Source: an uncultured Clostridia bacterium (GTDB lineage Bacteria > Bacillota > Clostridia > Oscillospirales > Acutalibacteraceae). Taken from it: a DNA stretch of 64,000 nt. Below are positions 56,360 through 64,000 of the stretch, piece by piece (the stretch's first letter is position 1; each line of letters opens with the position of its first letter). Made by a program: the position numbers and the translations under genes. The notes beneath the pieces were generated by a model. The model was not told the origin of the DNA. It saw nothing but the letters and a program-made list of their open reading frames with translations, and searched no databases. The stretch covers positions 1 to 64,000 of the forward strand of contig CANARN010000001.1 of NCBI GenBank assembly GCA_947364045.1, given 5' to 3'.

Positions 56360-57220
56360 TTAGCCTTTGGGTTGCTCATCTGTCAGTGAATCAAAGCTTA
56401 CAAGACTGCCGCCGTTGCCCGTAACTTTGGGAAGCTCTCCGTTCCATTTTTCAACCTTGTTATACTCAATAACATTTTTGCTGAGTGAATCGTTGATAAT
56501 TTTGTTTGCCTTTGCCTCCGCTTCAGCTTTAATTCTTATGGTTTCGGCATTTGCCTCTGCATTGATAATAGCTGTCTGCTTGTCTGTTTCGGATTTAAGC
56601 AGCTTTTGCTGTGCAACCTGTTTTTCCTCAATAGCATTGATGAATGCTTCGGAGAAATCAAAGTTAATTATGTTAACATCCGTAACGTAAAGTCCTATGC
56701 TGTTAAGCTTTTCGTTAAGACCTTCAACAAGTCCGTCCGAAATCAGCGCACGGTTTGTAACGCTTTCTTCAGCAGTGTACTGCGCGGTAATGGCTTTAAG
56801 AACCTCATTTACAGCGGGAACTACAAGCACGGTTTCATAATCAGCGCCTATGTTTTTGTAGATGCTGTAGGATTTGCTCGTGTCAACACGGTAGTTGATG
56901 GCAAGAGTGGTTGTAACTGTCTGCAAGTCCTTTGAGAATGCTTCGGTCTGAACCTCCAGCTTTGTAATTCTGTTGTCGATTTTTACTATCTTTTGTACGA
57001 AGGGGGCTTTTACGTGAATTCCCTCCTGCATAACACCCTCGTTTACCTTACCGAGTGTAACGACAACGCCTGTGTGACCTGCTTCGACAATTGTAATGCA
57101 GTTTGCGGCAAGAATTACTACTGCAAGCAAAACAACAACTGCAATAATCAGTTTTTTGCCGAATGCGCCTGAAAATTTCTCTTTTAAGCTTTCATCAACT
57201 AAAATAGCTTTTTGTTTCAT
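56360..57220 (-). CDS. Prohibitin-type SPFH membrane protein
   Basis: 286 residues. One N-terminal helix (LIIAVVVLLAVVILAANCITIV), then the SPFH domain (~48-210: VEAGHTGVVVTLGKVNEGVM, GIHVKAPFVQKIVKIDNR, VTTTLAINYRVD) and a coiled coil rich in Ala/Glu/Lys (~200-250). Forms large membrane rings or cages, often with FtsH-type proteases. AAGGAG precedes the ATG. Its promoter is nearly the same as that of the DUF1836-NfeD-SPFH operon, so the two SPFH proteins are likely produced together. Confidence 0.93.
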   Translation of the reverse strand: MKQKAILVDESLKEKFSGAFGKKLIIAVVVLLAVVILAANCITIVEAGHTGVVVTLGKVNEGVMQEGIHVKAPFVQKIVKIDNRITKLEVQTEAFSKDLQTVTTTLAINYRVDTSKSYSIYKNIGADYETVLVVPAVNEVLKAITAQYTAEESVTNRALISDGLVEGLNEKLNSIGLYVTDVNIINFDFSEAFINAIEEKQVAQQKLLKSETDKQTAIINAEANAETIRIKAEAEAKANKIINDSLSKNVIEYNKVEKWNGELPKVTGNGGSLVSFDSLTDEQPKG

Positions 57221-57285
57221 TTTTTAAACTCCTTTTTATATTTTAAACTCTTTTCGGTTTCGCGAACCTTTTTAAAGTTTACTTG

Positions 57286-57314
57286 ATTATATCACGTGTT
57301 CACGTGACTGTCAA
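57286..57314 (-). promoter_or_regulatory. Promoter with palindromic spacer, second SPFH gene
   Basis: Minus strand: TTGACA (57309-57314), 17-nt spacer GTCACGTGAACACGTGA, TATAAT (57286-57291). The spacer contains the perfect dyad TCACGTG/CACGTGA (57292-57307). One base in the spacer and one in the -35 box differ from the promoter at 36684-36712. Confidence 0.88.
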
Positions 57315-57451
57315 GAGGCTTTGAGAAAAAATTTAAAAATTGCGCAATTTTTGTCATAAAATGCGTTTGAAGTCCTTTATTTACTTGACTTTATTTCCAA
57401 ATTATTATAAACTAAATATTCAGTAAAATATTTTTTAAGGATGGATATATA

Positions 57452-58855
57452 ATGCTTAAAAACACAGAAAAAACTCTCGATAAGCTTGTAGCGCTAAGTA
57501 AGACAAGAGGATTTGTTTTTCCGGGCAGTGAAATTTACGGCGGTCTTGCAAACACTTGGGACTACGGACCGCTGGGCGTCGAAATGAAAGAAAATATAAA
57601 AAAAGCGTGGAGAAAAAAATTTATTCACGAGAATAAATATAATGTAGGACTTGATTGCGCAATCCTTATGAATCCGCAAACTTGGGTTGCCTCGGGGCAT
57701 TTGGGCGGTTTTTCGGATCCGCTTATGGATTGCTGTGAATGTAAAACACGCCACAGAGCAGACAATCTTATCGAAGAATTTGACGGCACGAATGTTGCGG
57801 GGTGGACAAATGAACAGCTCAGCGCATATATAGAAGAGCATAATATTCCGTGTCCGAACTGCGGTAAGCACAATTTTACGGACATTCGTCAGTTTAATCT
57901 GATGTTTAAAACATTTCAGGGTGTAACTGAGGATACTACTTCTGAAATTTATCTCAGACCTGAAACAGCGCAGGGTATTTTTGTGAATTTCCAAAATGTT
58001 CAGAGAACAACAAGAAAAAAGATTCCTTTTGGTATTGCGCAGGTCGGAAAATCATTCAGAAACGAAATTACTCCCGGTAAATTTATTTTCCGTGTACGTG
58101 AATTTGAGCAAATGGAGCTTGAATTTTTCTGCAAGCCCGGAACAGACCTTGAATGGTTTGATTATTGGAGAGGCTTCTGCCGTGACTGGCTTTATTCTCT
58201 CAATATAAATCCTGAAAATCTCAGACTTCGCGACCATGACCCTGAAGAGCTTTGCTTCTATTCAAAGGCAACGACAGACTTTGAATATTTATTCCCGTTT
58301 GGCTGGGGAGAACTTTGGGGTGTTGCCGACAGAACGGACTATGACTTAACACAGCATATAAATACAAGCGGTAAGTCACTTGAATATTTCGATCCTGTAA
58401 CAAACGAAAAATATGTTCCTTATGTTATTGAGCCGTCGCTGGGTGTTGAGCGTTTATTCTTGGCTCTTCTTACAGAGGCTTATGATGAAGAAACGGTAGA
58501 TGCCGAAAAGAACGATACGCGTGTGGTAATGCATTTCCACCCTGCGATAGCGCCTGTTAAAGCGGCTGTCCTTCCGCTTTCAAAGAAACTGGGCGAAAAG
58601 GCAGACGAAATTTATTCGGAGCTGTCAAAACATTTTAATGTAGATTATGATGATGCAGGTTCCATAGGCAAGCGTTACCGCCGCCAGGACGAAATCGGCA
58701 CGCCGTTCTGCATTACTGTCGATTTCCAGACAGTAGGCGATGAAAATACACCTGCCGACAACTGCGTTACCGTTCGTGACAGAGATACTATGGAGCAGGT
58801 AAGAATGCCGATTTCTGAGCTTGTAAATTACATCTCAGAAAAGATTGAATTTTAA
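57452..58855 (+). CDS. glyQS: Glycyl-tRNA synthetase, single-chain dimeric type
   Basis: 467 residues, the length of the alpha2-type class II enzyme. Core: [21 protein letters not shown] at the N-terminus, a Cys set [12 protein letters not shown] and CPNCGKHNF (zinc site), motif 2 region [13 protein letters not shown], and motif 3 with [13 protein letters not shown]; the C-terminal anticodon-binding domain starts near 370 ([15 protein letters not shown]). AAGGATGG precedes the ATG, with a probable promoter TTGACT at 57385. No T-box is visible in the 230 bp upstream. A short membrane protein gene follows. Confidence 0.96.
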   Translation: MLKNTEKTLDKLVALSKTRGFVFPGSEIYGGLANTWDYGPLGVEMKENIKKAWRKKFIHENKYNVGLDCAILMNPQTWVASGHLGGFSDPLMDCCECKTRHRADNLIEEFDGTNVAGWTNEQLSAYIEEHNIPCPNCGKHNFTDIRQFNLMFKTFQGVTEDTTSEIYLRPETAQGIFVNFQNVQRTTRKKIPFGIAQVGKSFRNEITPGKFIFRVREFEQMELEFFCKPGTDLEWFDYWRGFCRDWLYSLNINPENLRLRDHDPEELCFYSKATTDFEYLFPFGWGELWGVADRTDYDLTQHINTSGKSLEYFDPVTNEKYVPYVIEPSLGVERLFLALLTEAYDEETVDAEKNDTRVVMHFHPAIAPVKAAVLPLSKKLGEKADEIYSELSKHFNVDYDDAGSIGKRYRRQDEIGTPFCITVDFQTVGDENTPADNCVTVRDRDTMEQVRMPISELVNYISEKIEF

Positions 58856-58881
58856 TTGAAATAAGAAAGTCGGGTCAGGCT

Positions 58882-59481
58882 ATGAAAAGAAGAAGGTCTG
58901 CAATAGTTTATGCCGCAATGCTTGTTATTGCAGTTGTAATAATGGTTTTCGGTAAATTGGGCGGATTTGACGTTCTCCAGCTTTTTTCGGGAATAATTGC
59001 CGCTTTAAGCGTTGTGCTTTTGGGCATCGAGCTTTTTCAGGCGAGAAAGGTTTCCGAGGGCGAGTTTCTTGCGAATCTTAACCAGATGTTTGTTGAGAAT
59101 GAAGATTACAAAAAAGCATATACTCTTTTTGAAAGCTATGATTTTGAAAGCTGTCCCGATTTAGAGCTTGACAATATTGATATTTCAAATTATCTTACAT
59201 TTTTTGAGGTCTTTCAATTGCTTATTGACAGAAATACGCTGTCAATAGATATGTTTGACGATTTGTTCGGGTACAGGTTTTTCATAGCGGTACACAATCC
59301 TTATGTTCAAAAGCAGAAGCTTGTTAAACTGCCTAACAATTTCAGGAATCTTTACAGGCTTGAAAGGGATTGGATAAAGTACAGAACGAAAAACGGCAGA
59401 ACGGTTTTTCACGACGAGTATTCGCTTGACAAACAGCTCAGCAAAGAGGCATACGAAAAACTTTTGAGTAAAAAAAGGTAA
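58882..59481 (+). CDS. Small membrane protein of unknown function
   Basis: 199 residues. Two helices (IVYAAMLVIAVVIMVFGKL, LFSGIIAALSVVLLGIELFQA), then a cytoplasmic helical domain: NLNQMFVENEDYKKAYTLFESYDFES, ISNYLTFFEVFQLLIDRNTLS and FRNLYRLERDWIKYRT. No family recognised; the layout of two helices plus a helical tail is reminiscent of DUF4760-type proteins, uncertain. Lies 26 bp after glyQS and 6 bp before the acetyltransferase gene, so these three may be one transcript. Ribosome site weak. Confidence 0.7.
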   Translation: MKRRRSAIVYAAMLVIAVVIMVFGKLGGFDVLQLFSGIIAALSVVLLGIELFQARKVSEGEFLANLNQMFVENEDYKKAYTLFESYDFESCPDLELDNIDISNYLTFFEVFQLLIDRNTLSIDMFDDLFGYRFFIAVHNPYVQKQKLVKLPNNFRNLYRLERDWIKYRTKNGRTVFHDEYSLDKQLSKEAYEKLLSKKR

Positions 59482-59487
59482 TTGGAT

Positions 59488-60009
59488 ATGAAGCTGTCAA
59501 AAGACGCATTTGAATTTAAAGAATGTACTTTAGAAGATTTAGATGAAATTTGTCTGATTCAGGAAGAGGCATTTGAAGCAATGGCTGACGATTCTCTTCT
59601 CCGCAGAAACAGCAGAGATGCCTTAGCCGCTTGCCTTAACGAACCGCATTACACCTTAGGCGCTTTTTATAAAGGAGAAATGGCGGGCTTTGCTGTGCTT
59701 TTTGACCCGAAACTGACAAGTGAAAGTATTGCTCTAAGCGCAGGATTTTCAGAGGATATTGCAAAACAGTCGGTTAATTTTAAGCTTGTTATTGTACGGC
59801 CGTCTTACAGAGGAAACGGTTTGCAGACGGCTTTTATTGAAAAGCTTGGGCAAAAAGCAAGGGAAAAAGGTTTTAAGAAAATTTTTGCAACCGTTTCGCC
59901 TGATAATGAATTCAGTAAAAATAATTTTATAAAGAACGGTTATGTTTTTCATTCACAAAAGGAGAAATACGGCGGTCTTTTAAGAAATATTTATTATAAG
60001 GATATATAA
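59488..60009 (+). CDS. GNAT-family N-acetyltransferase
   Basis: 173 residues. GNAT marks: AFYKGEMAGFAVLF (strand 3-4), NFKLVIVRPSYRGNGLQTAFIEKLGQKAREKGF, which is motif A with the acetyl-CoA pyrophosphate loop R.....G, and VSPDNEFSKNNFIKNGYVF (motif B). Acetylates an amine on an unknown substrate. AAAAGG lies 9 nt before ATG 59488; the TTG at 59482 is too near that site. Coupled closely to the upstream membrane protein gene. Confidence 0.88.
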   Translation: MKLSKDAFEFKECTLEDLDEICLIQEEAFEAMADDSLLRRNSRDALAACLNEPHYTLGAFYKGEMAGFAVLFDPKLTSESIALSAGFSEDIAKQSVNFKLVIVRPSYRGNGLQTAFIEKLGQKAREKGFKKIFATVSPDNEFSKNNFIKNGYVFHSQKEKYGGLLRNIYYKDI

Positions 60010-60012
60010 ATT

Positions 60013-60040
60013 AAAGGTCTGCATTTGACAGACCTTTTTT
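60013..60040 (+). terminator. Terminator after the GNAT gene
   Basis: AAAGGTCTG/CAGACCTTTTTT with a 7-nt loop. Confidence 0.88.
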
Positions 60041-60058
60041 ATATTTTGAGGGGAAATA

Positions 60059-61756
60059 ATGAAAACTGTAATTTATGATGACTTGTTCAGCACTTATTTT
60101 GAAACAGGAAGAAAAATGCTTATGACCTTGTCGCCCGACAGGCTTTTAGCGCCGTGCTTTGAGGCAATGGGCAAGAAACCGTTGGCAGAGCGTTACGGCG
60201 GCTGGGAGGCAAAGGGTATATCGGGTCACACTCTCGGGCATTATATGTCTGCTCTGTCGTTTCTTTATGCGGTTGACGGAGATATTGAGGCAAAATCAAG
60301 AGCGGAATACTGTGTGAACACACTTAAAGATTTACAGGGAGATAACGGATATATTGCGGGCTTTCCCGAAAAAGAGAGCTTTGATAAGGTGTTTTCCGAC
60401 CCTGACGGCTTTACTGCGGGCGGATTTGAGCTTGCAGGCTGGTGGGTGCCGTATTATTCTCTTCATAAAATTTTCAGAGGCCTTATTGATATTTATGAAA
60501 ATATCGGCACAAAGGATGCACTTACCGTAGCTGCGAAATTGGGAGAATGGGTTTACAATACAACATCGCTTTTAAATGCTGAGCAAAGATTAAGACTTTT
60601 AAAATGTGAATACGGCGGAATGAATGATGTGCTTTCAAGGCTTTACAAGCACACAAGTAATGAAAAATTCAAAACGGCGGCTGAATTTTTCTGCGAAGAA
60701 AATTTATTGTTGCCGCTTTCAAATGGTGAGGATATTCTTTCGGGACTTCACGCAAATACGCAGATTCCAAAGATTATAGGCGCATTGCAGGTTTATTTAA
60801 ACGGCGGTGACTCTTATCTTTATAATGCGGCAAGCTATTTTTGGGACACAGTTGTTAATAATCGAACTTATGCCATAGGCGGTCACGGAGTGGCGGAGCA
60901 TTTCAGCGGAAAAGATGAAATGCCTCTTAAAACAAACACCTGCGAAACCTGTAATACGAATAATATGATTACACTTTCCGCAATGCTTTGGCAAAAAAAC
61001 AAGGACAGCAAATATTTTGATTATATTGAAAATGCTCTTTATAATCATATTTTACCGTCGCAGGACGAAATCGGAATGAAAACTTATTTTGTAGGTTTAA
61101 AGCCGGGAAATTACAAGGTTTATTCAACGCCGGAGAATTCATTTTGGTGTTGCTTCGGTTCAGGGCTTGAAAATCCGTTTACATATAATAAGTTGATTTT
61201 TAACTATGACGAGAAGTTATATGTAAATCTTTATATTGACTCGGAATTTGATTGCGAAAATATATCTGTTCGGATGAGAACGATTGAAGAGAATGTAAAA
61301 ATCCTTGAATTTACAAGGGATTACAGCGGTACAGTATATTTAAGAAAACCTGCTTGGTGTGAAGATTTTAAGGTGAAATACTGCGAAACCGAATACTGTG
61401 AGAGCGAAAACGGATATGTTAAAATATCGGCTTCATTCAAAGCAGGGGATGCAGTTAAAATTTATCTGCCGAGAAAAATTAAAAAACACATAAAATGCGA
61501 TGACGTCAGATTTGTGTATTTCACTTACGGCGAAATATTGCTTTCTGAGTATATGGGAAATAAAGAATGTCCCGAAAGCGACCGTACAGCAGGCGAAAAT
61601 GATTTAACGGAACAGGAAGAAGTGTATTGCCCTCCGCTTAAAAACACAGATGTTAAAAGATGCGGCGATTTACGGTTTACGGTTTACGGGCATACGCTCG
61701 TTCCCTTTTATGAAATTGTTCACGGCAGATACAGGGTTTATTTTGAAACAGAATAA
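60059..61756 (+). CDS. Glycoside hydrolase family 127-like (beta-L-arabinofuranosidase)
   Basis: 565 residues. All-helical (alpha/alpha)6-type catalytic part with GGWEAKGISGHTLGHYMSAL, WWVPYYSLHKIFRGL, EYGGMNDVLSRLY and GGHGVAEHF. Zinc and nucleophile Cys are visible in NTCETCNTNNM and FWCCFGSGLENP; the CC pair matches the family's catalytic site. A beta-sandwich follows to the end. No signal peptide, so it acts inside the cell on imported sugars. GAGGGG precedes the ATG. Family GH127 removes beta-L-arabinofuranose from plant hydroxyproline-linked glycans; the convergent GH51 gene is a matching partner. The related GH146 family is not excluded. Confidence 0.88.
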   Translation: MKTVIYDDLFSTYFETGRKMLMTLSPDRLLAPCFEAMGKKPLAERYGGWEAKGISGHTLGHYMSALSFLYAVDGDIEAKSRAEYCVNTLKDLQGDNGYIAGFPEKESFDKVFSDPDGFTAGGFELAGWWVPYYSLHKIFRGLIDIYENIGTKDALTVAAKLGEWVYNTTSLLNAEQRLRLLKCEYGGMNDVLSRLYKHTSNEKFKTAAEFFCEENLLLPLSNGEDILSGLHANTQIPKIIGALQVYLNGGDSYLYNAASYFWDTVVNNRTYAIGGHGVAEHFSGKDEMPLKTNTCETCNTNNMITLSAMLWQKNKDSKYFDYIENALYNHILPSQDEIGMKTYFVGLKPGNYKVYSTPENSFWCCFGSGLENPFTYNKLIFNYDEKLYVNLYIDSEFDCENISVRMRTIEENVKILEFTRDYSGTVYLRKPAWCEDFKVKYCETEYCESENGYVKISASFKAGDAVKIYLPRKIKKHIKCDDVRFVYFTYGEILLSEYMGNKECPESDRTAGENDLTEQEEVYCPPLKNTDVKRCGDLRFTVYGHTLVPFYEIVHGRYRVYFETE

Positions 61757-61763
61757 TACAAAA

Positions 61764-61794
61764 AACGGGCAGTCACAAAACGACTGCCCGTTAA
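61764..61794. terminator. Bidirectional terminator
   Basis: AACGGGCAGTC/GACTGCCCGTT, 11 bp; followed by TTTTTTG on the minus strand and AAACGC on the plus strand, so strongest for the minus-strand gene. Confidence 0.85.
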
Positions 61795-61813
61795 ACGCAA
61801 TTACTTCTAAGTA

Positions 61814-62596
61814 TTATTCAGCTGTTTTAGGATTGCGGAGTTCACGAAGCTCGTTTTCAACAAATCCGTCAAGGTCAGGCTGATTTTCTTTTTGCGCTTT
61901 AAAGGATTTACCTGCAATAATGTTTAACGCAAAGTTAACCGCAAATAGAACGCAGCCTACAATAAATCCAAAGCCGACAGTACCGTTTGTGATGATTCCG
62001 CCGCCCAAGGCTTCACATTCGCTTGTGAATTTAATGAATAAGAATGCCGCCGCGCCGAAGGAAACGGTACTTAAAGCATTGAGAATAACATTAAAAATGT
62101 ACCGTAAATTCATACCTGCAATGAGAATAACCAAAAAATTAAGAACACCGCAGACAACTGAGAACAGCAAAGCTACGCAAGCGGCAATTAAAAGCGTCGC
62201 CGCATTGCCGAGAACCTCTCCGCCGGCAAGAGCGATAACTGAGCCGATATCATTTTTAAGAAGATAGTTTAAAATGAAAGTGAGAAAAGAAACCGTTTGC
62301 TTTTCTTCATAGAACGGAAGAGAAAGCTTAAAGGTGTAAAGCGGAAGCACAAGGGCAATAAGCGGGGCAAAGGTCATTACAAAACGGGCAATGCGAAGCT
62401 TTGAGCCGAACAGAGCCGATTTAAAGTTTTTAGTTCTGTAATGAAGTCTTGCAAATGAGGTTTCGGCAATATCTGCATCCTCCTCAAGACGCTCTTCCCA
62501 TTTGTGATTAGGAATGTTCACTCCGCACTTGGGACATTCTGCTTTTATATTCCAAAATTTTAAAGTGTATCCGCATTCGGGACATTTTGCAGCCAT
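61814..62596 (-). CDS. Zinc-ribbon membrane protein
   Basis: 260 residues. N-terminal zinc ribbon CPECGYTLKFWNIKAECPKCG (residues ~5-25), a linker, then four or five helices (MTFAPLIALVLPLYTF, LIAACVALLFSVVCGVL, NALSTVSFGAAAFLFI, VGCVLFAVNFALNIIAG). No known function; such zinc-ribbon plus membrane proteins are common in Clostridia. GAGTGATTTT precedes the ATG. It lies 63 bp downstream of the GH51 gene, on the same strand and possibly co-transcribed. Confidence 0.8.
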   Translation of the reverse strand: MAAKCPECGYTLKFWNIKAECPKCGVNIPNHKWEERLEEDADIAETSFARLHYRTKNFKSALFGSKLRIARFVMTFAPLIALVLPLYTFKLSLPFYEEKQTVSFLTFILNYLLKNDIGSVIALAGGEVLGNAATLLIAACVALLFSVVCGVLNFLVILIAGMNLRYIFNVILNALSTVSFGAAAFLFIKFTSECEALGGGIITNGTVGFGFIVGCVLFAVNFALNIIAGKSFKAQKENQPDLDGFVENELRELRNPKTAE

Positions 62597-62659
62597 AAAA
62601 TCACTCTTTCAACAGCATTTTGTTTATGTAAAATTAAATCATTAATTATTTTACTACAA

Positions 62660-64000
<1,341 letters not shown>

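Noticed and set aside
57315..57451. T-box before glyQS
   Set aside because: No TGGNACCGCG motif or terminator in this gap; it is too short for a T-box.

Overview
The window reads as chromosomal DNA of an anaerobic, low-to-moderate GC, Gram-positive Clostridia member, most likely a gut Oscillospiraceae/Ruminococcaceae-type organism. This rests on gene content only: single-chain glycyl-tRNA synthetase, a T-box leader before pheST, IreB, an ECF-type BioY, strong AAGGAGG ribosome sites, SigA promoters, a wall-anchor-like tail, a collagen-like exosporium-type protein and GPH/GH127/GH51 arabinoside genes. No phage, IS transposase, CRISPR array, rRNA or replication origin is visible. One tRNA (elongator Met) is present.

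Layout. 1-2.4 kb: collagen-like surface protein (apparent ATT start) and a GT2-TPR glycosyltransferase. 2.4-3.4 kb: small XRE regulator and bioY. 3.7-14.2 kb: the most distinctive block, driven by a near-consensus promoter at 3686-3713. It encodes a membrane protein, a 1717-residue secreted protein, six small secreted paralogues whose single domain matches the C-terminus of the giant protein, and a proline-rich protein with a wall/membrane anchor. 14.2-22.6 kb: RNA methyltransferase, polysaccharide 4,6-dehydratase, tRNA-Met, galU, a RING-finger/DUF2628 membrane protein coupled to ahcY, and a DUF4474 lipoprotein. 22.8-29.2 kb: glycogen phosphorylase, a spermidine-synthase-like protein, a lipoprotein, an XRE regulator with a divergent small gene, a Cys-rich coat-like protein, and a three-unit array of structured repeats. 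29.2-36.5 kb: diguanylate cyclase, LysM-G5-M23 peptidase, an HprK-like/PqqD-like/ABC exporter cassette, and a fused tyrosine-kinase polysaccharide regulator. 36.7-40 kb: DUF1836 regulator, NfeD and SPFH operon. 40.2-48.9 kb: antiporter with a PII-like partner, pseudouridine synthase, a phosphoribosyltransferase/IreB cluster, pheT-pheS with T-box. 49.2-57.2 kb: double metallophosphoesterase, MacB-type ATPase, a 58-residue Cys-rich protein, a YhhN-like protein, a GPH symporter, and a second SPFH gene. 57.4-64 kb: glyQS, a GNAT acetyltransferase, GH127 and a truncated GH51.

Links between regions. The two SPFH loci, 20 kb apart, have nearly identical promoters whose 17-bp spacer is a GTGAACAC-centred palindrome, so they probably form one regulon with the DUF1836 protein as candidate regulator. 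The 3.7-14.2 kb block looks like one secreted assembly: giant subunit, small repeat subunits and an anchor. galU, the 4,6-dehydratase and the BY-kinase point to surface polysaccharide synthesis. GH127, GH51 and possibly the GPH symporter point to use of plant arabinosides. All functional statements are homology-by-eye and motif inferences; no database search was run.
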